Part shown: piece by piece, positions 11,834-28,315 of the stretch
How positions within the stretch are numbered: the first letter of the stretch is position 1
Layout of the letters: each line of letters begins with the position of its first letter
Assembly: GCA_946803715.1 (NCBI GenBank)
Contig: CAMPET010000036.1
Coordinates: 363,040 to 427,039, forward strand
Direction: 5' to 3'
DNA length: 64,000 nucleotides
Source: Beroe ovata
Taxonomy: Eukaryota; Ctenophora; Nuda; Beroida; Beroidae
The notes under the pieces: model-generated
The model's database searches: none
What the model saw: the letters and a program-made list of their open reading frames with translations, nothing else
What the model was told of the DNA's origin: nothing
Position numbers and translations under genes: made by a program

Positions 11834-14800
11834 TCAGTACATGAGGCCGAGTTGTTCATTCCTGGAGAAACCGCCAGTGTCCTTATTCCTGTAGACAAGG
11901 GGGCGAATTTCGTGCCTAACCCACATATTCTCTATCTTCCTGTAAATCTGGGACGACAGTGTGAGGGCCTTGTTCTTCGTACTCTTGTAGCTCTCACCAT
12001 ACTTGTCGACGTAAGGTCCGTTAATGAAGTACCCCTGTGTTCGAAGCGGCAGGAAGAGCACTTGGCATCTGTCCAGCGTGAGGAATATCCCGAGATCTCC
12101 ACTACATCGGTGTGCGTGAACATTGCACGGCCCGAAATTGTGTTCCCCTATTGTCTCCTGACAGCAGTAGCTCTGGAAACACACCATATCACCACAAACT
12201 AGACACATGGCAGTCGGCTGGATTTTACCGAACTGAACACGTGGACACGTGTACTGAGACGCCTTAACGATAAGCTCAATGTAACTGTGGGGCAGTGCGA
12301 CCAGCCTTGCTTCTCTCTTCTTCTCATTGAACTCAACTGTCGTCTGGAATTTGGTACGGTCCAGGGACCGGCACCACTTCTGTATCAGTTCACTCTTTGA
12401 TGGGCCCTGCATTTTCAACAACCCCGACAGAGACTCTATATTCAGATACTGAAGTAGAAGATTAAACTCGCCCTCTGGGCTTTGCATCTCCTTCAGAGCA
12501 TTGGAGCAGGGTATTGAAGTGGCATACCGCAGGAAGAGGGCTATTTTCCGGAGAAGTGGCAGCAATGCCACCTTCACTTTGGAAACTAGGTATGTCGGAC
12601 ACTGGAACAAATCATCATTCTCACTGATACCAGACAGTTTCCGTACATGGCCCCAACAAGTGGCCAGGTCAATTGCTGATCCATCCTCAGCTCCACTGTC
12701 TGCCCCAGACAACTCATTAGCATCCACAGAGAGGAGTATCTTGATGATTTCTGCAGTCACACACAACTCTACCAGAGCGTTGTCGTAACTCTTACCTTCG
12801 CGATGCACGACGAATCGGGTCGCAACGAATACTGTGAAAATGTCAGTATTGAGAATACTGGGCAGGTCTACACTGGTTGATAGAGTAGGGGAGAATAGGT
12901 ATAGTAATTCCCGAGCTATATCCTGGCTATAGACATGATCATTGGCCGTGATGCTCAATTCTAGGGTTCGGAACATGGACTCAAAGAAGCCCTCTTGGTA
13001 CTCCGCCAACCCTTTCAGCAGGGGCTTGTCACGCAGCACATACTCCAACATTGATATTGTGTAGGACATCATTTTCAGAGCAAAGGGGGCATAACATCGG
13101 GCCCCAATGGCTTCGTGGTCGAGAATGTTCTTGGCCCGTCTGTAGAATCTTCTCATATCTTCCTTGAACTTGGCAGCTGGGTCAATCTCACCGGCTTCGT
13201 CATTTTCAGATGAGTCTGCCACTGGTTCGAGTCTGAGATTGGGATTCCTGACCGATTCTCGGATTATCTCCATAAAGTTTGCCTCAGTCAGCTCGTCGTA
13301 TCCGGGTAAGAACTGTAGCGAGGAAGTTGACTCGGTCGGTGATTCAGCAAACTCAAGTTCCATCATCTCAATATCGTTATTATCATCGATACGGCACGCC
13401 ACGTCCGATAGGAACTCCTCTGTAGTTGCATCAGGGGCAGTGTAGGGTGTGTATCCTACCACAGGAAGTGCACAGTTAGCTGCCATCTTGCAATACGAGC
13501 AGGAAAAGTCACCTGTAGGCAAGTAACTAGACGTCCTGTCTCTGATGAAGAGTTCACGTCTGCTTCTGTTCGTGCCTGTCATTGTGAGGATTTGCGGGAG
13601 GGTGGAGGTCAACTTCTGGACACACTTCAAGTGAACCGGATGCCCACAAGACTGAATATGCAGGTTTTCTCCCCCGATAAGATGACTGATCCTGTAATCC
13701 TCGCTTATATCATTATCCTTCTCCACTTTGAGGACCACCGATTTCTCGATCAGACACCCATACATCATCGTTGAGTAACCGCTTCCAACTTTCTCACTAT
13801 CCTTACACAGTATGCATGTCATGATAACGCTTTCGGGTTTCGGTATGGGGCCCTTGTTTGGCCCGCAGGCCACATGGCTCGATCCCTCGTCACAAGATTC
13901 CATTTCAGTGTCCTCCATTTTGGCATCTTCATCGTTTTGTATCTTCTCGAACACTTCCGCATTCTCCATCATGAACTTGTTCTGTCGAGACTTGAAGTTG
14001 TTTAGGAGCGCCTCCCTGCGTTTGCGCATCATTTCCTTCCTTGTGTCGACCGCTTTTGCGGCGGGTGAATCAACTGTCTCCTCATCAACCTTCTCCTCGG
14101 GTTCAGATGCATTGGTCAGCAAGTCATAGGTTCTGAGAGTCCACCTGATCAGTGGCTTAATCTCATTGACACTCTTCACATTGAGTGTGAGCAGTTTCTT
14201 CATGAGAGCCACGATAGAGCACTTGTCCTCTTCATCAATCAGATATTCAGGGTTGTCCTCTCGGCCGATTACATGGGAGAACAGAACTGGAAGTGGGTCA
14301 TCCGGCGTGGTTTTCTCGTCTAGTATCCCGAACATAATCAGATAGAGAACTTGATGAAGGAGTAAGTCTGTGACCATCACAGGATTCGCCGAGTCAGTGA
14401 ACCTCTTCAACACAACGTACATAAACCGCTGTATCACCGGAGATAGAAAATAGTGCCGGAGTTTCTTGGTGAGCTGAGTAAATTTCGGCAAGGGCGGGGG
14501 TGTGAATTCTTTGTCGGCATTCTGATGGTAGTACTTATTCTCTGCACTTTGACGTTGCCCGTGAGAGTAATGATAGTAAAATGGTATGAACTCGCTGTAG
14601 CACTCTGGTTTCAGTTTAAGCTTCACTCCATCTTCTATTGTTATCTTCGTCGATATATCACTCAGTATTTCATCGACTTCCGTCCCATTCAAGATATCAT
14701 CATCAAAGTGATCGTAGTTGTTCTCTAGAGTTTTGATGACTTTACTCCGTAATACATTGGAAACAGCTAGGATATGGATAGCATCTTTGCGAATGATGTC

Positions 14801-17800
14801 ACTTTCACGCGCTTCACTAATGTTCTGTCTGTACCGTTCTGCTAAGACATAGAGAAGGAGAGATGAGAAGGCTTCAGCCATCCTAATAAGCGGGTCATAG
14901 GATACAACCTCTGATTTGAGAAGTACAAAGTATGGCTCTATCTTGTATTTCTGGACGAGTTTCAGGATAGCGTCCTCGGGAGAAGATATGGCGAGTAGGA
15001 GTTGTATCGCGAGTAGGTCCTTGTCCCACATGACAGACTTGTAGTGATCTCTGTAACAACTGGTCTGTTGCTCCATCGTGGTCCCATTCCGTTTCCACAT
15101 ACTCGCCTCGATCTGCTGGCTGAGCAGAACTGCTCTCAGTGGAGTATCCATCAGCTCCTCGGGTGAGAAGGTCTTGAGGAGCAGCTCGATAGGAAGGTCA
15201 AACTTGGGGAAGAAAGAGAACACAATGGCAAAGAGACGGGTGACAGGCAGGTGGAAAGACACGGGGTCTCTGAACATATCATGTTCCACATACGTAACTT
15301 GTCTCTCAAACAGTTTCTGTCTCTTTAGAGTGCTATGCTCCTTCTCCCAGCTCTTGGTGTTTGGCGCTCCGCCCAGCGCCCTTATCATGTAGTCGAGAGA
15401 CGTGTAGGACGTAACGTTAGTCGGTTTCGACACATCGTACCTGTCACTGTTACTCAGCTGTGCCTTTAGCAGGACTTCCAGTGACTTGACGAAGAGTCTC
15501 GGCGAGGCAGTGCACCACCGTGCTACGGAGGACATGAGTTGTCGGATGTCACTGATCTCGAGGATGAAGTACTGGTCCCACTCCTTCTCATTGAGAATGT
15601 GATTGCTACTCTCCCGCACGTGCGGGTTCATTTCCTGCATGTACGAGATGAACGTGACAAACTGATGGAGGAATGTGAGGAACGCATCCTCCGTCGCTGA
15701 GGATATGCTCTCTGGTATATTCGACAAGATGTACTTGGAGTCGAGGAGAAGGTGGCTCACTCTGTACCGCTGTTTTGACATCTTGTCATTGGACTTTAGA
15801 TCCTGGAACTTGGACTTCCCTGCCACCTGCTTGACATGTTTAGTGTATATCTCGAAGAATTGCTGGAAAATGACGGACAAGGCGGCATGTTCCGTCATGA
15901 GGACGGTTGACAGTGACGGTACGGTGAACAACTGGACGGTTAGTGATATGATGCAGAACGAGAACTCCTGCACTTTGCTGTCCTCTAGGAATGACTTGAA
16001 CACAGCACTATAGTTCTTGATGAAGAGTATGCCGATACTCTTCTTGTACTTGGCATCGCCGAAATATCCGGACATGAATAGGTTATGCCACGCACTCTTC
16101 ACTTTCTTCCAGAAGTGTGCTTCAGTCAGCATCACGCTTTCAACATAGGTTCGGGCAACACCCATTCCTTCGAAACTTACCTGACAACGGTATAGTTTGT
16201 AATTCATCGGCTCGGTAGTTTTATTGAACACTATAGCAGATTATGTTATATCATGTTATACTTGGCGATTACTCAGTACTCACATTACAGAGTATTCTCC
16301 TAAACCCAGCATTCTGCCGTGCAAGATCTGCCAACCATTCGATAACGTCAATTAATAGATTCTGCAGGACGAAGTTGTACTCGCTCATAGATGCCGTCTG
16401 AAATGTTGCAAAATCTTCATGTCGCACTTAGATTTGTCCAATTATCCTATTTTTCTTCTATACTGATTCATTCTCATAGATATCTAGGTAATAGAGTATA
16501 GACTCTACGTCATTGGCTACATCATTCAAAATATCCCTCGAGTAGATGAGATGACACATTCCGTCTCAAATTTCTAAAGTTACGGTCAAACAGAGCAGCA
16601 TGGTGTTTGTGTAAAATATGGTGTTGCGCATGACGTGACGTGTGGACATTTTAACTCATACATTGTGACAATAGTGATATTCTTTGTGAGTTGTTGTCAC
16701 AGTCTATCATATTGGGCCACAATGTCACATGATATACTTTACACAGTTATTTGAGTAACATGATACACTCTGTACTCTGTAGTCTGTATAACTATAACAT
16801 ACACATTACACAGCTACATACACATTCCAAGTACATTGTACAATCTACACTCAATGTATAGCAATGTACATTATAAACGTACTATACAGTACACATTTGG
16901 GCTGCAATATACACACAGTATATATTATACACGCAGTATACACGAAGTACATACAACTAACTACAATAAACAGTATTCACTGTGTTTACTGTGTTCAGCG
17001 CACTTACCGCTAGCGGCTCCTTGCTATGCTGTCGCATCCTGCTATTCGGTGGCTTGTAAGAACGGAACTTTGTCGCCAAGTCCTCGCACTCAGCCCGACT
17101 TCCGGACCGGAGCAACATGCGGCCCTCACGGTCAATAGATGTGGCGTATGCCGATGCCTCGCTGTGCGTGCTCTGCAGCAAGAGCTTGAACTGAGCAATC
17201 ACTTCGTCAAAGTTGTGCACTTCGTCGTTGTAGATTACTGTCACATACCTAAGGGTGCAAACACATCATCATTCCAAGAGACATACAGATGTTACCAATA
17301 TTATGTCTCTCAAAGGGGCTCTGGGATAGATCGCCTAATCATGATATTAAACATACCTATCACAAACATGCTGTCCATCAGCATCCTCTCTCAGTTGAAG
17401 ACCCTTCGGGAGCTCTCCTGCTTCAGAGGTGTCAAGCAGGAAGGAGGTCAGACCAATTTCAAGCAGGTGCTGAAAGATGGGATGAATGAGAATAAGGTTA
17501 CCAAGGAACACAAACATTACAACCATACTTATCAGTTATCACCTTATGCAGGTTACCTTGAACATAGATGTAGCAGTAAGTCTAACTGTGGATGGTAGCT
17601 TCAAATCAAAATCATCTCCTTCATTTGACCCAGATCCCGCATGGACAGTACAAGATGGACCCTGAGGAAATGAGCACCAGGTAGCGGTCAGAACCATAAT
17701 TGTCATGAGTGGTGGACTCCAATATGAGCATCGTAACTTACATATTTCCATGCCTCTTCATCACCACAGTCACACATTCCACAGCCATGCGATGTGTTTA

Positions 17801-18203
17801 CTAGCAAGTTGTGGTTTTCCTTAGCATGAGGACTTGCATTGTAGCAGTCCATACACATGACACACGTTTTATCCAGGGCACACTCAAGACAGCTGAATGT
17901 AGGTTCGCCATACTGGAGTATTTTACCACATGGGCCACCTGCTGCTAGATTCTTCTTCAAATTTGCCAACTCAGTCTCAGGATCATTTCCACAGCACAGC
18001 AGGCGGGCAAGGGTATCTACAACGGTTTTGGAAAGCTGTTCCTTGTCTTTGTCATTTTCCAAAGCATCAATCAAAGCAGCTTTGAGATAATGTTGGATTT
18101 TTTCTCGATCATAATCATTAGGAACACCCGTTGAATTAGAGTAAGTTTCTAATAGTTGCTCTCTGCATTTCTCAACATGGGACTTTGGAAAGTCATCATC
18201 CAT
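11834..18203 (-). CDS. UBR2: UBR1/UBR2-like E3 ubiquitin ligase (N-recognin)
   Basis: Recognises destabilising N-terminal residues in the Arg/N-degron pathway and ubiquitylates the substrate with a RAD6-type E2. I join six exons: 18203-17742, 17661-17557, 17469-17357, 17248-17008, 16397-16284 and 16180-11834; all phases agree and give 1793 aa (human UBR1/2 about 1750). Exons 1-2 carry the UBR box, with Cys/His ligands in GEPTFSCLECALD, CVMCMDCY and HGCGMCDCGDEEAWK. Exon 4 is the ClpS-like type-2 pocket (VIYNDEVHNFDEV). The 4.3-kb last exon has the long helical region, a RING-H2-type domain (CILC, QSCGHPVHLKC, CSYCK) and the C-terminal Cys/His-rich cap (CLVCGDMVCFQSYCC). UBR1 and UBR2 are not separable here. 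ORFs on the opposite strand are shadows. Confidence 0.95.
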
Positions 18204-18488
18204 TGGACATTACAACTGATAGTATAGAATTATGGGCAAACTAATAAAGTAAAGGATATTAGACTTGGGTCATGGATAAATTCAATTTCTATTCAAGGCA
18301 TGAGAATGAGACATTGGCTATCATCTTGCTTGAGATTGTTCGCAAGAATATACCCATTCTGATGTACAGTTCAATTCTTGTCAATAGGAAGAGACAGACA
18401 GCCAACTTCTTAACAGTTCAAAATAAGACTTGACAAAAATCATATTCAATTATTCAAGCAAATAAAACAATACCTAATCAAGCATTTT

Positions 18489-18812
18489 TCATATCATTCT
18501 TGATTTTGGAACATGGCCATACTTCAAATATATTTGATTCTGAACCCATGGATCTGACTCCATCAAATTCCTTTCCTTCATTTCTGCCAACAGACGTTTT
18601 CCCCAGACTTTTTTAGGCCATGCTTCTATTGAATCCTTAGCTTTTCTTGCCCTCAGAGTGGTAGGTTGATAGATCACTGGATACTTCTGAGCTCTTTTCG
18701 GCCGAGCCCAACCCAATAATTGGCTAGACGAGTGAAAACAAGATGTCTGGACACTGTAGGACACAGGAAGCACCCTTAGAAATGATTGACCAGAGTAAAG
18801 TTGTGGGAACAT
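18489..18812 (-). CDS. small basic protein, possible mitochondrial import
   Basis: 107 aa, single open exon starting at the ATG at 18812. The N-terminus is rich in Ser, Leu and Gln with few acidic residues, compatible with a mitochondrial presequence. The C-terminal half is basic and helical (RARKAKDSIEAWPKKVWGKR, then LLAEMKERNL) and ends KSRMI. Composition and size resemble small mitoribosomal proteins, but I do not recognise the family. It lies 285 bp upstream of the UBR start on the same strand. Coding status rests on composition and frame only. Confidence 0.5.
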   Translation of the reverse strand: MFPQLYSGQSFLRVLPVSYSVQTSCFHSSSQLLGWARPKRAQKYPVIYQPTTLRARKAKDSIEAWPKKVWGKRLLAEMKERNLMESDPWVQNQIYLKYGHVPKSRMI

Positions 18813-19170
18813 TGATCACCATTCACCTAAACAATAATTCATGTCACCCAGTCATGTATGGGGAATCAGAAGGGTTACCAGGAACTTAATCTGTGAAGAA
18901 TATAATACCTGGCCCTTCGGATCCACATGTGCATCACAAAGTTTATGGATTCGATTACAGATTAGGCGGGTCACTGAACTCCAACTCGACCTCCACTGAA
19001 CTCCAACTTGACCTCCAACAACAAGGCTGAGCACACAACACAGCGCAGAAACTTTAAATGTTATTTTTGATGATAGCCTAGCTTCTCATGCCAAAAAATT
19101 TCATTGCACGCGCGGCTTGATCGCGCGGCGTCAGCTTGGCATGGGCCCTAGTGGGCCCTGTGGTGGCTGG

Positions 19171-19318
19171 TTGTCAGATTTTTATCTGGCCTCTGTTTCT
19201 CGCTCGCGCGCGGTCAGGTAACATTTGGCAAGGCTTTGGTTCATGGTTGCCGGATGTTATCTGTCCACCGTTTCTTGCGCGCGCAAGAAACAGTGGACAG
19301 ATAACATCCGGTATGGCT
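19171..19318. mobile_element. TTGTCAG-family MITE-like sequence, incomplete
   Basis: Begins TTGTCAGATTTTTATCTG followed by GTTTCTCGC and GCGCGC, as in the complete copies at 36783-36904 and 58231-58498. The matching right terminus is not found. The sequence runs into an almost perfect hairpin at 19250-19311, suggesting nesting or truncation. Confidence 0.5.
19250..19311. repeat. 62-bp near-perfect palindrome
   Basis: Left arm CCGGATGTTATCTGTCCAC then GTTTCTTGCGC; the right arm is its reverse complement with one mismatch and no loop. It would fold into a 31-bp hairpin and resembles the ends of the TTGTCAG/GTTTCTCGCGC repeat family. Confidence 0.9.
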
Positions 19319-19450
19319 CTGGCTTGCCTTGCGATGCTATGCCCGGCTGACGCGGACGCGAGCCGCGAAGTGGCGAGCGCCAGCAATGCGGCGCGCGCGC
19401 AATGAAATTCTCGACAGGGGCTATCATCGACAGCCAAAGCTTTGGCATCT
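19319..19450. repeat. GC-rich dispersed repeat module
   Basis: Contains GCGATGCTATGCCCGGCTGA, GCGAGCGCCAGC and GAAATTCTCGACAGGGGCTA. The same modules recur at 58330-58456, and partly at 58080-58140 and 58520-58640. Open frames through it arise from GC-rich composition. Confidence 0.75.
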
Positions 19451-19913
19451 GCATCGCGATCACCAGGCAGCGGCCAGCGCAGGAACATTTGCTCTAATCC
19501 TGCTATGGCATTTCTCGTCCGCGTCGTTGGTGGGATTTCATCTCTGGCATCCCTTTTCACTTTTTTCACCAGATCCCTTTTTCATTTTCTACGAATTTCA
19601 ATTACCAGCTGATGATTAGACATTGTTGTCGGTGAGACTACTCAACAACTACTCAAAGACTAATGAGTTACTCACTGCAAAAAAACTCAAAGACTCAGAG
19701 TACGAGTCATAGACTCGGAGTCATCTGAATCAAACCCTTCACCACATATCTACTCACAGTTGCAATACAGTATTTCTCAAATTGTGGCATTTACTTGTCA
19801 AATTTATTTGTAATAAGTAGTATTGAAAATTTCATTATGGTTATCATTGTTAGAGTAGCTGTGGGTTTCTTATATTATGAATCTTCCTTACTATCCAAGT
19901 AACTCAAGGCAAT

Positions 19914-21224
19914 ATGACTACTGAAAAAAGTACCAAGGAACGTTCCAAAGTTGTTCTGAGGCATATACCACCAGGATTCACAGCTGAAAGTCTCCTTCAT
20001 CTTTTGAAATCCAACTTAAGCCCCTTTCCTCAATACGACTTCTTTCACTTCTCTCCTGCTGATTACTCCTTGTACCCATATCTATTTTGTCGAGCATACT
20101 TCAACTTTCTGGAGCCTGAAAGTATTATTTCCTTCAAAGAAAAGTTTGATGGACAAAAGTTTGAAGACTGTAACAAAGTTGTTTCTGCTGGTATAGTTGA
20201 ATATGCCCCCTTTCAGAGAATACCAAAACGATCCAAAAGAGATGTGCGGTCTGGCACAATTGACAAAGATGCTGATTACTTGGAATTCTTAAAGGATCGA
20301 GAAACTGAGCCAGAGGCACCACCTAGCATTGAAACAATCATAAATGAAATTGAAAAGCAGCGAGCAGCCCGTATTGAAGCACAAAGCAGTACTGCACTCT
20401 TAGATTTCATAAAGAACAGGCATTCTGAAAGATCCTTATCTCCAAGTAGCAAGAGCCATTATACAAGGAGGCCAACAAAAATGGATGATCATGACACACG
20501 GAAATTCAAACATGACCGAAGACCACCTGCTAGGTCTGGAAGTGAAACTGATCCAGTTGAGGCAAATTCTGAAGAAGTAAGATCAAGAAATAATGTAAAA
20601 TCCGAGCGCCAGGCAAGAACAGGAGAATCAAAAGCAAAACCTGATAAAGCATTATATGTTCCAGGGAAGAGGAAACCTGATGATTCCTCTAAAAATGTAT
20701 CATCTCCCCAAGATGGGTTCCAACTCGAGGTTGATCTTGATAGCAAACTGAATCTGAAGGAAGAAAGGCATAGTTACAGACGTGATAAAGTTGACACAAA
20801 CATCAATGATAACAAGGTTAAAGATTCACAAGAATCTGCACATGATCAAGCAAAGAATGAATGGGATTCCAAAAAAGAAGGTGAAACGGTATTCAGGAAG
20901 GAACAAGAATATCGCAGGAATGACCACAATGATCAAGATAGGAAAAATCGCGACAGAATCAGGGATGATGCTCGGGACTATAGAAGGGGTGGATGCAATG
21001 ATTCTAGGAACAGGAGAGACAAAGAATTCAGACATGGAAGTTATGATGACCAAAAGGACTATGATCAAGATAATGAATACTATGGGAGAAGAGGTGGTCA
21101 TGGGAGAGGCTCATATCGTGGTGGGCACAGTAGAGGAGGTGGATGGCGGGAGGATAGAAGAGGAGGAAGAGGATCGAGGGGTAGAGGTCGCGGTTCTTCT
21201 AGGGGAGATCGTTCAGATAGATGA
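19914..21224 (+). CDS. UPF3: UPF3 nonsense-mediated decay factor
   Basis: 436 aa in one exon. UPF3 links UPF2 and the exon junction complex in nonsense-mediated mRNA decay. The Smg4/UPF3 RNA-recognition-like domain covers about residues 10-125, from KVVLRHIPPGFTAESLL through YSLYPYLFCRAYFNF and DYLEFLKD. A charged, disordered middle follows. At about 247-253 LYVPGKR resembles the LYxPGxR core of the UPF3B motif that binds the exon junction complex. The last 60 residues are RGG-rich (RGGHGRGSYRGGHSRGGG), a possible RNA-binding tail that I do not recall in human UPF3A/B. Start chosen at the first ATG before the domain. ERK starts 270 bp downstream on the same strand. Confidence 0.93.
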   Translation: MTTEKSTKERSKVVLRHIPPGFTAESLLHLLKSNLSPFPQYDFFHFSPADYSLYPYLFCRAYFNFLEPESIISFKEKFDGQKFEDCNKVVSAGIVEYAPFQRIPKRSKRDVRSGTIDKDADYLEFLKDRETEPEAPPSIETIINEIEKQRAARIEAQSSTALLDFIKNRHSERSLSPSSKSHYTRRPTKMDDHDTRKFKHDRRPPARSGSETDPVEANSEEVRSRNNVKSERQARTGESKAKPDKALYVPGKRKPDDSSKNVSSPQDGFQLEVDLDSKLNLKEERHSYRRDKVDTNINDNKVKDSQESAHDQAKNEWDSKKEGETVFRKEQEYRRNDHNDQDRKNRDRIRDDARDYRRGGCNDSRNRRDKEFRHGSYDDQKDYDQDNEYYGRRGGHGRGSYRGGHSRGGGWREDRRGGRGSRGRGRGSSRGDRSDR

Positions 21225-21494
21225 CTTGGACCATCTGTGTGACACTCCATTGATTTGATGCCCATAACAAAATGTTGTAGCCACTAAATAAGTAGGGTTT
21301 CCGTATTTATTGGAACTAAATTGTAATTCCTCAAGTTTATGTTAATGATCTTCTGTCTCGTTGTTTAGTCACCTTGTTTCGAATTGAAATTCTTCATGTT
21401 CACTAACATTGGGCAATGGATGTTGGTAAATTTCAACGTGTATCTTGTAAAACTGGTGATCGATCATTGACCTATTTTTCTATTCAGTCAAGTT

Positions 21495-25957
<4,463 letters not shown>

Positions 25958-27542
25958 TAACAGATATCCCGTTATCACTCTCTCTCTATCTCTATAATAT
26001 CAATCAATAATCGAGTCGATTATTATAAACAATCCACAGACCACAATGTTATGTTATTTCGCTTTGTGTGCGTTAATATGGTATGTAGTATGTGTGTGTG
26101 TGTGTGTGTGTGAGTGTGTGTGTGTGAGTGAGCGAGTGAGTGTATCTACTATCTTATTAGTGATAGGAGTCTAATACGCTCTGCCCAGTGTACACAGACA
26201 AGAGCTACTTCAAAAGTATACACAGTGTACATTTTGCTATACATTCAGAGATTTTGTGTAATTTTAAACGCTGAGTGGGGAGCTCGTTCAAAATTTAATG
26301 ATTTGAAACTATTTTATGATGATGAAATAAAGGTAATGCCGTTTATTTTCCTAGATAAATGATGCATGCTTCCATCATGTACTATGTTATGAAACTACAT
26401 ATTGCATGAGTGTCCAATAGCATGCACATTTTTACCCAACGAAATCCGTCGGACTGACCCTATGCTATAACACATGATGCTACAATAGACATCTCAGTAT
26501 TTCGTCGAGAAAGCTAAGAAATATGTTTTGTGTCTTTGTTGCTGATATTTTGTTGCTGAGCGATATTTCACATCAAAATGATTGAACTTTGAGTTGGGGC
26601 AGTTGGGAGGCGCTTTATTTGGAATTATTATGTGTTGCTACAGCGTTGCGGGTACGGAGGTGATAATTCAGTGGTTGAGGACAATGGACGTCAAATAAAC
26701 GTGTCGGAGACATTGAGCTATATTCCCGAAATGAGTGATAATGATAATTAATGATTGAGATTCGAGAGAATTATTTCAGAATTGAGAAGAATAATGAATT
26801 TGAATACACTATGCATTGGTATACCTAGGCTTAAATCAATTTTATCACATTTATTTGTTGAAGTTCGTATTGAGATAATAAAGATTAAAGGTACGAAATT
26901 TTGTTTTTGGTGACAGAAAAACTAATATTTTGAGAACTGTACATACTTGAATTTTAGAAGATATCATCCCTTACTTTAAAGGTGTTAATCGCACATGATT
27001 TATGAACCATGTAGTTGAGTTCCCATGTGAAGTGAAACTACATGTCAAGTGAAACTATAGGCGAGAGACGTGTTGCTGTTTTAACCTGTTCATTTTATAT
27101 TTGTTAAATATGGTTCTCTTATGTTACACACTTACATCCAGGTCGTCTAATATTCGTAGAGTGAGCTTGACACCACACTCAAATACTTTAACTGTCGGGT
27201 CTATTGACACCACTCAGCTATCCCACCGACCACCGTTACCCTCAGAGTGGCTATAAACGATATGCAGCTTGATACGAGTAAAGGATATCGTGGTCGACTG
27301 GATACCGAGTAAAGGATATGGCACAGATCCATCGACAGTCAGAACATGACCCAGATTCATCTACAATCAGGTATCTCGTGTCGTGTTACTTAAAATACCA
27401 GTTCTATTTTCCCTTGGCCATGTGCTATGTTAACATCTGTTTTCACTCAATGTATCAAGTTGTTGAGATGAATATTCATATTCATAGATACATCCATCAT
27501 TCCATTTACTATCAATCATAACTCATTTATAACTAGTAACTG

Positions 27543-27913
27543 CTATCATTCATAGCACATACTCATGAATATCTTGGTCACTGAACACAAGACACAATTC
27601 AAGACTGTGCGACTCTGCTATTGAGTATTTAAAGGACTTAAGTTGTAAGGAGATAGGAATCTTATTGTACCAGATATGAAAGTCAAGTGAGCTCTTACTC
27701 CCCATGATATACTATGTTGAACTGTTAAAATCGGACAGTACCAGCGAGTGGTTTGTTACCCTACACTATGGTAACAGCCTGGAAACAGACTGGTTATATC
27801 AGTGTGTGGAGTGGTGGAAATTCAATTATAAACACTTTACAGTCTGCACTTTGATACACATTACACAGATGATGAGTTACTGTTCAATGATCATGTCCCT
27901 TTCGTTCCCTTAG
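27543..27913. repeat. duplicated block, copy A (likely haplotype overlap)
   Basis: 371 bp repeated at 27945-28315 with the same length and about 95% identity. Copy A stops at the single N at 27914. Both share an open frame of about 70 codons, but it has no recognisable domain and the duplication alone explains its conservation. Confidence 0.85.
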
Positions 27914-27944
27914 NAATTCCCCAAAATTCCCCTTGGACCCGCCC

Positions 27945-28315
27945 CTATCATTCATAACACATACTCATGAATATCTTGGTCACTGAACACAAGACACAAT
28001 TGAAGACTGTGCGACTCTGCTATTGAGTATTTAAAGGACTTAAGTTGTAAGGAGATAGGAATCTCATTGTACCAGATATGAATGTCAAGTGAGTTCTCAC
28101 TCTCCATGATATACTATGTTGAACTGTTAAAATCAGACAGTACCAGCGAGTGGTTTGTTACCCTACACTATGGTAACAGCCTGGAAACCGACTGGTTATA
28201 TCAGTGTGTGGAGTGGTGGAAATTCAATTATATAAACTTTACAGTCTGCACTTTGATACACATTACACAGATGATGAGTTACTGTTCAATGATCAAGTCC
28301 TTTTCTTTCTCTTAG
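27945..28315. repeat. duplicated block, copy B (likely haplotype overlap)
   Basis: Counterpart of 27543-27913, differing by scattered substitutions only. The 30 bp between the N and this copy (starting AATTCCCCAAAATTCC) has no partner in copy A. Confidence 0.85.

Larger units (their letters stand above)
18813..19913. other. intergenic region with GC-rich repeats
   Basis: Separates the minus-strand UBR cluster from the plus-strand UPF3 gene, so it should hold promoters for both directions. From 19090 to 19450 it is filled with GCGCGC-rich mobile repeats (separate entries). 19450-19913 is ordinary AT-rich sequence with no clear core promoter motif. Confidence 0.5.

Noticed and set aside
19174-19569. 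Arg/Ala-rich open frames
   Set aside because: They follow GC-rich mobile repeats that recur elsewhere in non-coding DNA.
27752-27776. GTTACC ... GGTAAC inverted pair as an RFX site
   Set aside because: Half-sites are 9 bp apart, outside the 0-3 bp spacing of X-boxes.
27704-28315. Apparent tandem pair of small proteins
   Set aside because: They are two copies of one haplotype block; no domain and no start context.
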